Source of the DNA: Cyanobacteria bacterium M_surface_7_m2_040
GTDB lineage: Bacteria; Cyanobacteriota; Cyanobacteriia; PCC-6307; Cyanobiaceae
Assembly: GCA_016882555.1 (NCBI GenBank)
Contig: VGPQ01000027.1
Location: 1 to 9,945, forward strand
Length of the DNA stretch: 9,945 bases
Direction of reading: 5' to 3'
The notes beneath the pieces were generated by a model. That model was given only the letters and a program-made list of their open reading frames with translations. It made no database searches and was not told the origin of the DNA. A program made the translations under genes and the position numbers. Shown in pieces: positions 1-5,912 of this stretch. Numbering within the stretch: position 1 is the stretch's first letter; each line of letters begins with the position of its first letter.

Positions 1-702
1 CAGCACGCAATCGCTGCGGTAGAGCTGACTCCAGACCTCTTGCAGCTGCTTGAGCTGGGCGCCGCCATCGAGCTCAGCGAGGCCGCTGCGGCGCAGGCCG
101 ATCCGGTTGAGACCTCTCACCCGGCCAGGATGGCCCTCCACGGTCATGAAGGGCGGGACATCGCGATCAATGCGGCTCATCCCCCCCACCATCGCCAGGG
201 TGCCGATGTGCACGAACTGGTGAATGCCCAACATGCCGCCCACCACGGCGCGATCGCCGATCACGACATGGCCGGCGACGGCGACGCCGTTGGCGATCAC
301 GATGCGATCGCCCAGATCACAGTTGTGGCCCAGATGGCTGTAGGCCATGAGCAGATTGCCATTGCCAAGCCGGGTCTGCTCACCGTCAGCGGTGGCGCGG
401 TTGATGGTGACGCACTCACGAATGGTGTTGTCGTCACCCATCACCACCTCGGTGGGGGCGCCGCTGTACTTGAGATCCTGGGGCTCCAGGCCGATGCAGG
501 CACCGGGAAACACGCGGTTGCCGGTGCCCATGCGCACCCGACCATCAATCACCACATGGGGACCGATGCGACTGCCCGCACCGATCTGCACCTCAGGGCC
601 GATCACCGCAAACGGACCAACCTCCACGCCGGCAGCAAGCTCAGCGCGGGGGTCGACAACAGCGGTCGGATGAATGGAGGTGTTCATCGTGGTGGTCATC
701 AT
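1..702 (-). CDS. lpxA: LpxA, UDP-N-acetylglucosamine O-acyltransferase (3' end cut by window edge)
   Basis: First enzyme of lipid A synthesis: it moves a 3-hydroxyacyl chain from acyl carrier protein to the 3-OH of UDP-GlcNAc in the cytoplasm. The reverse strand reads 234 residues without a stop and runs off the left edge; from the E. coli length of 262 residues a few tens of C-terminal residues are missing. Hexapeptide-repeat (left-handed beta-helix) turns fill residues 10-180. SHLGHNC at 122-128 holds the catalytic His (H126, equivalent to E. coli H125), followed by AGHVVIG, IHQF and a DVPPF segment as in the family. The equivalent of E. coli Gly173 is Gly, which in E. coli goes with long (C14) acyl chains. 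Start: ATGs lie at 702, 699 and 687 in one frame; 702/699 are preferred because GAGG lies just upstream. The gene follows the fabZ stop by 4 bases, and lpxB would be expected beyond the edge (inference). Confidence 0.96.
   Translation of the reverse strand, partial: MMTTTMNTSIHPTAVVDPRAELAAGVEVGPFAVIGPEVQIGAGSRIGPHVVIDGRVRMGTGNRVFPGACIGLEPQDLKYSGAPTEVVMGDDNTIRECVTINRATADGEQTRLGNGNLLMAYSHLGHNCDLGDRIVIANGVAVAGHVVIGDRAVVGGMLGIHQFVHIGTLAMVGGMSRIDRDVPPFMTVEGHPGRVRGLNRIGLRRSGLAELDGGAQLKQLQEVWSQLYRSDCVL
250..257. repeat. HIP1 octamer
   Basis: GCGATCGC, the highly iterated palindrome common in many cyanobacterial genomes, here inside lpxA. Confidence 0.8.
304..311. repeat. HIP1 octamer
   Basis: Second GCGATCGC, 54 bases from the first and also within lpxA. 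I noticed no other exact copy in the window. Confidence 0.8.
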
Positions 703-706
703 CGCC

Positions 707-1171
707 TCAATCCACGAGCGAGAACATCAGCTCTCCCGAGCAGACCAGCTCGCCGTCAACGGTGGCCTCAGCCTGCACCTTGCCGAAACGTTTGCGCTTG
801 AGACTCAGCAGTGTGCAACTGATCCGCAGCTGATCTCCTGGCACCACCGGTCGCCGGAAGCGCACACCATCGATCCCGGCAAACACAAACAGCCCCTTGG
901 GCAGATCAGGCATCTGGGTCACGATCAAGCCACCCACCTGGGCCATGGCCTCGACGATCAGCACGCCCGGCATCAGCGGCCGACCCGGGAAATGCCCCAT
1001 GAACTGAGGCTCATTGAGGGTGACGTTCTTGATGGCCACGGCCCGCTCGCCCGGCACGTGCTCGATCACCCGATCCACCAAGGCAAAGGGGTAGCGGTGG
1101 GGCAGCAAACCCTGGATCTGCTCGCTGCTGAGCACCACGGGATGGCGAGCGGCGGGGGCGGGGTCAGACAA
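707..1171 (-). CDS. fabZ: FabZ, 3-hydroxyacyl-ACP dehydratase
   Basis: Dehydrates (3R)-hydroxyacyl-ACP to trans-2-enoyl-ACP in type II fatty acid elongation (cytoplasmic, hot-dog fold). The protein has 154 residues, usual for the family. [13 protein letters not shown] at 22-34 is the typical N-terminal block. The active site is seen in [20 protein letters not shown], with His60 and Glu74 spaced 14 apart as in the characterised Pseudomonas enzyme (H49/E63). The start is a TTG at 1171: no in-frame ATG precedes the conserved block, and GAGGAG lies 8 bases upstream. The gene lies between lpxC and lpxA, which compete for or use the same 3-hydroxyacyl-ACP substrate, so all three are probably read from one message. 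Assignment to FabZ rather than FabA rests on length, the HRYPF block and the lpx neighbours. Confidence 0.97.
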   Translation of the reverse strand: MSDPAPAARHPVVLSSEQIQGLLPHRYPFALVDRVIEHVPGERAVAIKNVTLNEPQFMGHFPGRPLMPGVLIVEAMAQVGGLIVTQMPDLPKGLFVFAGIDGVRFRRPVVPGDQLRISCTLLSLKRKRFGKVQAEATVDGELVCSGELMFSLVD

Positions 1172-1179
1172 GGGACACT

Positions 1180-1185
1180 CTCCTC
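1180..1185 (-). promoter_or_regulatory. fabZ ribosome binding site overlapping the lpxC stop
   Basis: Reverse-strand GAGGAG lies 8 bases before the TTG start of fabZ and shares its first two bases with the lpxC stop TGA (1186-1184). It decides the TTG start and places fabZ initiation where ribosomes finish lpxC, which suggests translational coupling (inference). Confidence 0.75.
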
Positions 1186-2050
1186 AGGGAGCTGAAGCGG
1201 CGGAAGCGCTGCTGGCTGTCGAGAGAGCAGCCGCCAACGCGGTATGAAGCCCATGGGAGCCGCGGTAGGCGAACACCTGAGCCACGGGTAAGCCTGCCAG
1301 AGCCAGGTCACCCAGCAGATCCAACAGTTTGTGGCGCACCGGCTCGTCGGCGAAGCGCAGCGGCGGGTTCATCCACTGATCGCCATCGCACACCAGCGCG
1401 TTGTCGAGGGCTCCGCCCTGAATCAGTCCCGCCGCGCGCAGCTGCTCTACCTGATCGCGGAAGCCGAAGGTGCGGGCCGGGGCGATCTCGCGCACGAACG
1501 TGGGCGGTGTCAGCTCAAGCGACAACAGCTGGCGTCCGATCGCCGGCTGGGGATACTCCACGGCAGCAGCGATCAGCAGACTTGACGCCGGCAGCGCCGT
1601 GGCAAAACTGGCCCCCTGCTGCACGGTGATCGGCGCGGCCAGTCGCCAGGGTGCCGGGCGGGGGCCGAGGTGCTCGAGGCCAGCCTGAGCAATCGCCTCC
1701 ACCCAACCGAGGGCGGAGCCGTCGAGCAAAGGAATCTCCTCGCCATCGACCCAGAGTTCGGCCTGGGTCACGCCAGTGCCCGCCAGTGCAGCCAACAGGT
1801 GCTCGACCGTGGCCAGGGGGCCTGAATCGAGCCGCAGTGCCGTGCAGAGCCGGGTTTCAGCCACCTGATCGGGGGACAGTCTCTGCAGCGGTGCCCTGGG
1901 CTGTTGAAGACGGCCCAGCCAATACCCATCACGCGAAGCAGGCCCCAATCGGACCCTGGTGCGGGCCCCGCTGTGCAGACCGACTCCAGAGCGCTCAACG
2001 GTCTGGGCCAGGGTCCAGGCTCCGCTGTAATCGGCGGGCCAGCTATGCAT
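1184..2050 (-). CDS. lpxC: LpxC, UDP-3-O-acyl-N-acetylglucosamine deacetylase
   Basis: Zinc amidase that removes the N-acetyl group from UDP-3-O-acyl-GlcNAc, the committed step of lipid A synthesis. The protein is 288 residues, near the family's usual size (E. coli 305). Motifs visible: VERSGVGLHSG at 18-28; TVEHLLAAL at 81-89 with the general base Glu83 and zinc ligand His84; ALDNALV; VRHKLLDLLGD at 238-248 with zinc ligands His240 and Asp244; and His266 in GSHGLHT, the counterpart of E. coli His265. Start: the ATG at 2050 overlaps the bamA stop as TGATG and has GGAAG upstream. An in-frame extension to 2086 lies entirely inside bamA and is not favoured. The C-terminus is an Ala/Ser-rich tail of about 15 residues; the E. 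coli tail is a protease recognition site, and whether this one is cannot be told from sequence. Confidence 0.97.
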   Translation of the reverse strand: MHSWPADYSGAWTLAQTVERSGVGLHSGARTRVRLGPASRDGYWLGRLQQPRAPLQRLSPDQVAETRLCTALRLDSGPLATVEHLLAALAGTGVTQAELWVDGEEIPLLDGSALGWVEAIAQAGLEHLGPRPAPWRLAAPITVQQGASFATALPASSLLIAAAVEYPQPAIGRQLLSLELTPPTFVREIAPARTFGFRDQVEQLRAAGLIQGGALDNALVCDGDQWMNPPLRFADEPVRHKLLDLLGDLALAGLPVAQVFAYRGSHGLHTALAAALSTASSASAASAP

Positions 2051-4179
2051 CAGAACTTCCAGCCCACACCCAGGTTGAAACGCCACTGGCCGGTGAAATC
2101 CTGGCTGGCGATCTCCAGGCGCAGGGGGCCCACGGGGGTGGTGATGATCAGACCGGTGCCCACCGAGAAGCCACTGCCGGGCTTGCCGAGCAGGGCCGCC
2201 GGATTGCCGTAGAGGCCGCCGAGGTTCTGGCTGCCGAGGGCAGATCCACCATCGATGAACAGCTCGCCACTGATGATGCTGAAAATCGGGAAGCGGTACT
2301 CAGCCGTGGCCTCAACAAAGCTGCGGCCCGAACCCAGGGCACAGTCGTAGTAGCCGCGCACGGAGTTACCGCCACCCAGGCAGAAGGCTTCGTAGGGCGG
2401 GATCTGACCGATGTTGGTGCCGGCGCTCACCTGAAAGGCCCAGGCCTGCTTGCAGTCCTTGGTGTCGCCGGGTTTGGGGCGGCAGCCCTTGTAGAGCTTC
2501 AACCATTCCACCGGGATGTAGTAGGTGTAACCCGCCCGCAGGCGGTTGAAGCCCGGCGAGTTGTTGCCCAGAGGGATGAATTGCTCCGTGCTGAGGCTGA
2601 GGAAATCCCCTTTGGTGGGATTGCGTGAGTCGTTCAGCCGGTTCATCGTCGTGGCCACCCGCAGACCCCAGAGGGTGTTGGTGCTGGCGCAGTTGTAAGC
2701 GAGGCAGACCAGAGATCGATTCGGTGCCAGACCGAATGCCGCACCCTGGCCGGCGAAATTCATCGGCACGGCCTGCTGGCCCGAGATGCCCACGATCAGC
2801 GCCCAGGGTTCCTTCCGAAAAGGATCTCGACCATTCATCGGTCGGACAAGCTGCAGGTTCACCCCGGCCCGTTGAATGGCGACGATGTTGTAGTTATTGG
2901 CCGTGATTATTGAAGATCCGTTATTGGAGTTCTGAAACGACTGGGGCACGTCGCGGCTGATGAAGCCGCGGCCTCGGAAGGCCGTGCGGAAGGGATCGCC
3001 CTTGATCCAGGGATCGGTGAAGGTGAGATCAATCAGGCCGCCGTACTGGCCGTAGGTGATGTTGGTGCCGAAATCCCAGGCCCTGCCGCGCAGGTTGCTG
3101 TCGTTGAGTTGGATCTGACCGAACACACCCTGGGCACCGCTGTAGCCCAGGCCACCCGAAAGCGAGCCGGTGGACTGCTCAACGATGCCGAGCACGATCG
3201 TGACCGTGCCCGGTTCCGTGGGCTGTGGCTGGAGCGTGACCTTGACATCGCTGAACAGGCCGGTGCCATACAGCCGCTTGATGTCCTCCTCCAGGTTGCG
3301 GCGATTGAACACATCGCCCGCTTTCAGTGAAATCTCGCGGGTGATCACCCAGGGCTTGGTCTTGCCCTTGATCGGCTGACCCTTGTCGTTGGTGTCGGCC
3401 CCCTCCTTATTGACGAACTTGACCTCGACCCCGGCAACGGTGCCCTGGCGCACCAGCAGCTCGACGGTGCCATCGGGATTGACCCGGGTGGGGCCCGTGA
3501 CCCTCGCCAGGGAGTAGCCCTGATCGCCGTACCACTTCTGCAGCTCCTGCATGCGCAGCTGCAGGGTGTTGAGATTCAGGGTGCGGCCGTAGTCGGGCGA
3601 AAAAATGTCGTTGACGACCTGGGCCGGCACCTTGGCATCCGCCGGATCGAGGCTGATCTTTTCGAGCACCGGGTTGGCCACCACCGTGACCACCAGACGC
3701 ACGCCGAGGGGGCTGTCGACAGGCTGGATGCGCACATCGGAGAACCAGCCAGTGGCATAGATGGCCGACAGATCGGTCTGCAGTTCACTGCGGGTGACCC
3801 GGGACCCGGGGGTGACCGCCATGGCCGCATAGGCCGCAAGTTCAAGCCGTTCACGCTCAGGGTGGCCCTCCAGACCGGCCACCACCACTTCGGCGATCTG
3901 AACCCGGGGTTCGGGCGCGGGCTTGGGCTCGCTGCTGCCGCTCAGCGGGGCCGTGGTGAAGGGATTGATCTGGCCGGAAGGAAGCTCCTGCTGGGCGGGA
4001 GCCTGGGGCTGCGCCGAAGGCTGCTGCGCCGCGGGAGCCGTCTGCTGAGCGGGAGCCGTTGCGGGTGCGGGTGCGCTCTGAGCGCTGGGCTGCTGCTGGG
4101 CCAGTGCCGCCGGGCCAGCCATCAACGCCACCCCCATGAGGGGCAAGACAGCCGAAAATTTTGAAGCGGCGCCGGCCAT
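2050..4179 (-). CDS. bamA: BamA/Omp85 outer-membrane beta-barrel assembly protein
   Basis: Central protein of the machine that folds and inserts beta-barrel proteins into the outer membrane. From the ATG at 4179 the protein has 709 residues. A signal peptide covers 1-27, with probable cleavage after ALA and before a Gln run. A Pro/Ala/Gln-rich linker spans 28-90. About three POTRA domains follow (roughly 94-168, 170-246, 248-335), as known for cyanobacterial Omp85 (five in E. coli). The barrel fills 337-709, with the VRGY loop-6 motif at 607-610 and a terminal Phe (WKF), the usual C-terminal aromatic signal. Six Cys all lie in the barrel. Start choice: AAGG lies upstream of 4179 and a signal peptide follows; the frame stays open to 4368 but that stretch overlaps purC. 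An outer-envelope Toc75-like homologue is the same family. Gene order purC-bamA-lpxC suggests co-expression with lipid A genes. Confidence 0.95.
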   Translation of the reverse strand: MAGAASKFSAVLPLMGVALMAGPAALAQQQPSAQSAPAPATAPAQQTAPAAQQPSAQPQAPAQQELPSGQINPFTTAPLSGSSEPKPAPEPRVQIAEVVVAGLEGHPERERLELAAYAAMAVTPGSRVTRSELQTDLSAIYATGWFSDVRIQPVDSPLGVRLVVTVVANPVLEKISLDPADAKVPAQVVNDIFSPDYGRTLNLNTLQLRMQELQKWYGDQGYSLARVTGPTRVNPDGTVELLVRQGTVAGVEVKFVNKEGADTNDKGQPIKGKTKPWVITREISLKAGDVFNRRNLEEDIKRLYGTGLFSDVKVTLQPQPTEPGTVTIVLGIVEQSTGSLSGGLGYSGAQGVFGQIQLNDSNLRGRAWDFGTNITYGQYGGLIDLTFTDPWIKGDPFRTAFRGRGFISRDVPQSFQNSNNGSSIITANNYNIVAIQRAGVNLQLVRPMNGRDPFRKEPWALIVGISGQQAVPMNFAGQGAAFGLAPNRSLVCLAYNCASTNTLWGLRVATTMNRLNDSRNPTKGDFLSLSTEQFIPLGNNSPGFNRLRAGYTYYIPVEWLKLYKGCRPKPGDTKDCKQAWAFQVSAGTNIGQIPPYEAFCLGGGNSVRGYYDCALGSGRSFVEATAEYRFPIFSIISGELFIDGGSALGSQNLGGLYGNPAALLGKPGSGFSVGTGLIITTPVGPLRLEIASQDFTGQWRFNLGVGWKF

Positions 4180-4196
4180 CAGATCAACCTTGAAGC

Positions 4197-4209
4197 GCGG
4201 CTGAGCCGC
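4197..4209. repeat. Short GC-rich inverted repeat between purC and bamA
   Basis: GCGGC-TGA-GCCGC on the plus strand forms a 5-bp stem with a 3-base loop in the 44-base spacer between the purC stop and the bamA start. There is no T-run after it on the minus strand, so it does not look like an intrinsic terminator. It could be a processing or pausing site, or chance in GC-rich DNA. Confidence 0.25.
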
Positions 4210-4223
4210 AAATGCTGCTGACC

Positions 4224-4979
4224 TTACCCGTAGATGCTGGCTTCCGGGCACACACCCTGGACCCGTTTGAGAACCTCCCCGTAGGCCTCGATCACACCCC
4301 CCAGGTCCTGGCGGAAGCGATCCTTGTCGAGGATGCGGTCGTTGCTGTCGCTCTGGCCACGGTCCCACAGGCGGCAGGTGTCCGGGCTGATTTCATCGGC
4401 CAGCACCAGCTCGCCATCGGCGGTGAAGCCCAGCTCGACCTTGAAATCGACCAGCTGCAGATCACAGCGATCAAACAGGCTGATCAGGGCGGCATTGATC
4501 GCGAAGGCCAGCTGCTCGAGCCGCTGCCGCTGCGGCTCGGTCAGCAGTTCAAGACGTTGCAGCCGGGCTTCGGTCAGCAGTGGATCACCAAGGGCGTCGT
4601 CCTTGTAATAGAGATCCAGCAGCGGCGGATCCAGCTCGCTGCCCGGCGCAATCGGCAGCTGACGGCACAGGGACCCGGCCGCCAGATTGCGCACCACCAC
4701 CTCCACCGGCACGATCCGCACGGGTCGCACCAGCATCCAGCGCTCGCCGTCGATCCCCAGGTAGTGGGTGGGCACGCCCGCGGCGCGGAGATGCTCAAAG
4801 ATCAGCGCCGAGATGCGGCAGTTGAGCGCGCCTTTGCCTTGCAGCTGGGCCTTCTTCTGGGCGTTGAAAGCGGTGGCGTCGTCCTTGAACTCGATGGCCA
4901 CCAGATCCGGCCGGTCGGTGGCAAAGACCCGCTTGGCCTTGCCTTCGTGCAGCAGCTCGGCAACGCGATAGGAGCTCAT
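4224..4979 (-). CDS. purC: PurC, phosphoribosylaminoimidazole-succinocarboxamide (SAICAR) synthase
   Basis: ATP-dependent ligation of aspartate to CAIR, giving SAICAR, in de novo purine synthesis (cytoplasm). The protein has 251 residues, close to the usual 235-250 for bacterial single-domain PurC. Visible family blocks: the nucleotide-binding start [11 protein letters not shown] at 9-19; FKDDATAFN at 31-39; the first signature around [13 protein letters not shown] at 92-104; LVDFKVELG at 176-184; and [12 protein letters not shown] at 195-206. The ATG at 4979 overlaps the stop of the upstream unknown gene (ATGA), and I see no good Shine-Dalgarno before it, so it probably depends on translational coupling. 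It is on the opposite strand from purD, about 0.9 kb away, with the unknown gene between them. Confidence 0.97.
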   Translation of the reverse strand: MSSYRVAELLHEGKAKRVFATDRPDLVAIEFKDDATAFNAQKKAQLQGKGALNCRISALIFEHLRAAGVPTHYLGIDGERWMLVRPVRIVPVEVVVRNLAAGSLCRQLPIAPGSELDPPLLDLYYKDDALGDPLLTEARLQRLELLTEPQRQRLEQLAFAINAALISLFDRCDLQLVDFKVELGFTADGELVLADEISPDTCRLWDRGQSDSNDRILDKDRFRQDLGGVIEAYGEVLKRVQGVCPEASIYG

Positions 4980-5881
4980 GGTTGGGGGGCGGCGGCATGG
5001 CCGCCGGGATCACGGGGAGAGCGCACCGCTGCAGGATTGACAGCCTGGCTGTCGTCAAGGCGCCGGCCCAGGCGACGGCGACGCTCCTCCAGCTTGAGGC
5101 GCTGGGGCGAAGGCTGCTCGAACAGCGCCAGCTGCTGGTCCAGCAAGGCCGCCGCCAGCCCCCAGGCCCCGGCGGCGGCCGCCTGATCGAGGGCCTTCTC
5201 CAGCCAGCGTTGGCGCTCCTCCAGGGGCATCGTCGCCCCAGCCCAGGCCACGGCCTGGGCCAGGCGCTGGGCGCTCACCACTCCAGGGGTGCGACTGGAG
5301 AGCAGCAGCTGGGCAGCCTGCTGCCGCTGGCCCAGGGCATCGAGATGGCCGGCGAGCAGATCCAGGGCGATCTGGTTCTGCCAGCGGCCCTTGGCATCCT
5401 GACCAACCGGCACCTGCAACGCTTCCAGGCTGCGCCCACTCGCGAGCGCGAGCTGCCTGAGCGCCTCTGCAGCCAACCGGTGATCGAGGGCCGCCGCAGC
5501 GGCGCGCCACTGCAGCATCGACCATTGGATCTGCTCAGCTCCAGCAGCCGGGCTGTAACGGTTGAGCACCACCAGGGCCCCATCCGGGGCTCCGCAGCGC
5601 AGCAGGGCATCGGCATTGGCCAGCACCACCGGCAGCGGCTGTGGCGCTGGGCTCACCTGCAGCAGGTTGCGCTGCAGCAACCGCAGCGATTGGAGAGCAC
5701 CGCGCTGGCGGGCCGCCTGACAGGCCTCATCGAGCTGCTGCAGGCTGGCCTGGGGTCTGGGCGATGGCGGCGCAGCCGCCCACGACGACGGCATCCCCGC
5801 CAGCACGGCTGCAGCAACCAGCGCAGCCAGGCTCCGCCCACGGGTGCAGCGCAGGTTGTTGGGCAACACTCCCCTGACCAC
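4976..5881 (-). CDS. Exported helical protein of unknown function, coupled to purC
   Basis: I do not recognise a named family. From a GTG at 5881 the product has 301 residues. Basic residues up to 16 followed by a hydrophobic Ala/Leu/Val stretch (18-30) and a WAAAP segment at 34-38 look like a signal peptide, so a periplasmic or membrane-attached product is likely. The rest is almost wholly predicted helix, with Ala/Leu/Gln-rich helical pairs of about 30-40 residues that resemble degenerate TPR or similar alpha-solenoid repeats. A basic/acidic [16 protein letters not shown] helix and a Pro/Ala tail end the protein. The start is uncertain: GTG 5881, GTG 5869 and TTG 5866 are all possible, and none has a well-spaced ribosome binding site. 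The stop overlaps the purC start as ATGA. There is no catalytic motif; a scaffold or assembly role would be guesswork. Confidence 0.8.
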   Translation of the reverse strand: MVRGVLPNNLRCTRGRSLAALVAAAVLAGMPSSWAAAPPSPRPQASLQQLDEACQAARQRGALQSLRLLQRNLLQVSPAPQPLPVVLANADALLRCGAPDGALVVLNRYSPAAGAEQIQWSMLQWRAAAAALDHRLAAEALRQLALASGRSLEALQVPVGQDAKGRWQNQIALDLLAGHLDALGQRQQAAQLLLSSRTPGVVSAQRLAQAVAWAGATMPLEERQRWLEKALDQAAAAGAWGLAAALLDQQLALFEQPSPQRLKLEERRRRLGRRLDDSQAVNPAAVRSPRDPGGHAAAPQP

Positions 5882-5912
5882 GATCGAGACAGCAGGGCCG
5901 GCATTAGAGAGG
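5882..5912. promoter_or_regulatory. Divergent start region between the unknown gene and purD
   Basis: About 31 bases separate the proposed starts of two opposing genes. It contains a small AT-rich spot. On the minus strand TCTAAT (5908-5903) matches five of six bases of a -10 box about 20 bases before GTG 5881, but the bases 17 upstream of it are a poor -35. On the plus strand GAGAGG (5907-5912) abuts the purD ATG with no spacer. Any purD promoter must lie within the opposing reading frame. Promoter assignment is tentative. Confidence 0.3.

Noticed and set aside
40..801. A 253-codon plus-strand frame over lpxA and fabZ
   Set aside because: Antisense to the hexapeptide repeats of LpxA; its His/Ala repetition is a by-product of that periodic sequence.
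2051..2086. Upstream in-frame extension of lpxC by 12 codons
   Set aside because: It would lie wholly inside bamA; the TGATG at 2050 gives a conventional coupled start with GGAAG before it.
1651..2628. A 325-codon plus-strand frame over lpxC and bamA
   Set aside because: Antisense shadow with Arg/Pro/Gly-rich composition, overlapping two genes with clear motifs.
4180..4368. Upstream in-frame extension of bamA by 63 codons
   Set aside because: It overlaps purC coding sequence, has no signal-peptide character, and the ATG at 4179 has a ribosome binding site and directly precedes a signal peptide.
4212..5186. A 324-codon plus-strand frame over purC and the end of the unknown gene
   Set aside because: Antisense shadow of purC; no recognisable domain, and it crosses a real gene boundary.
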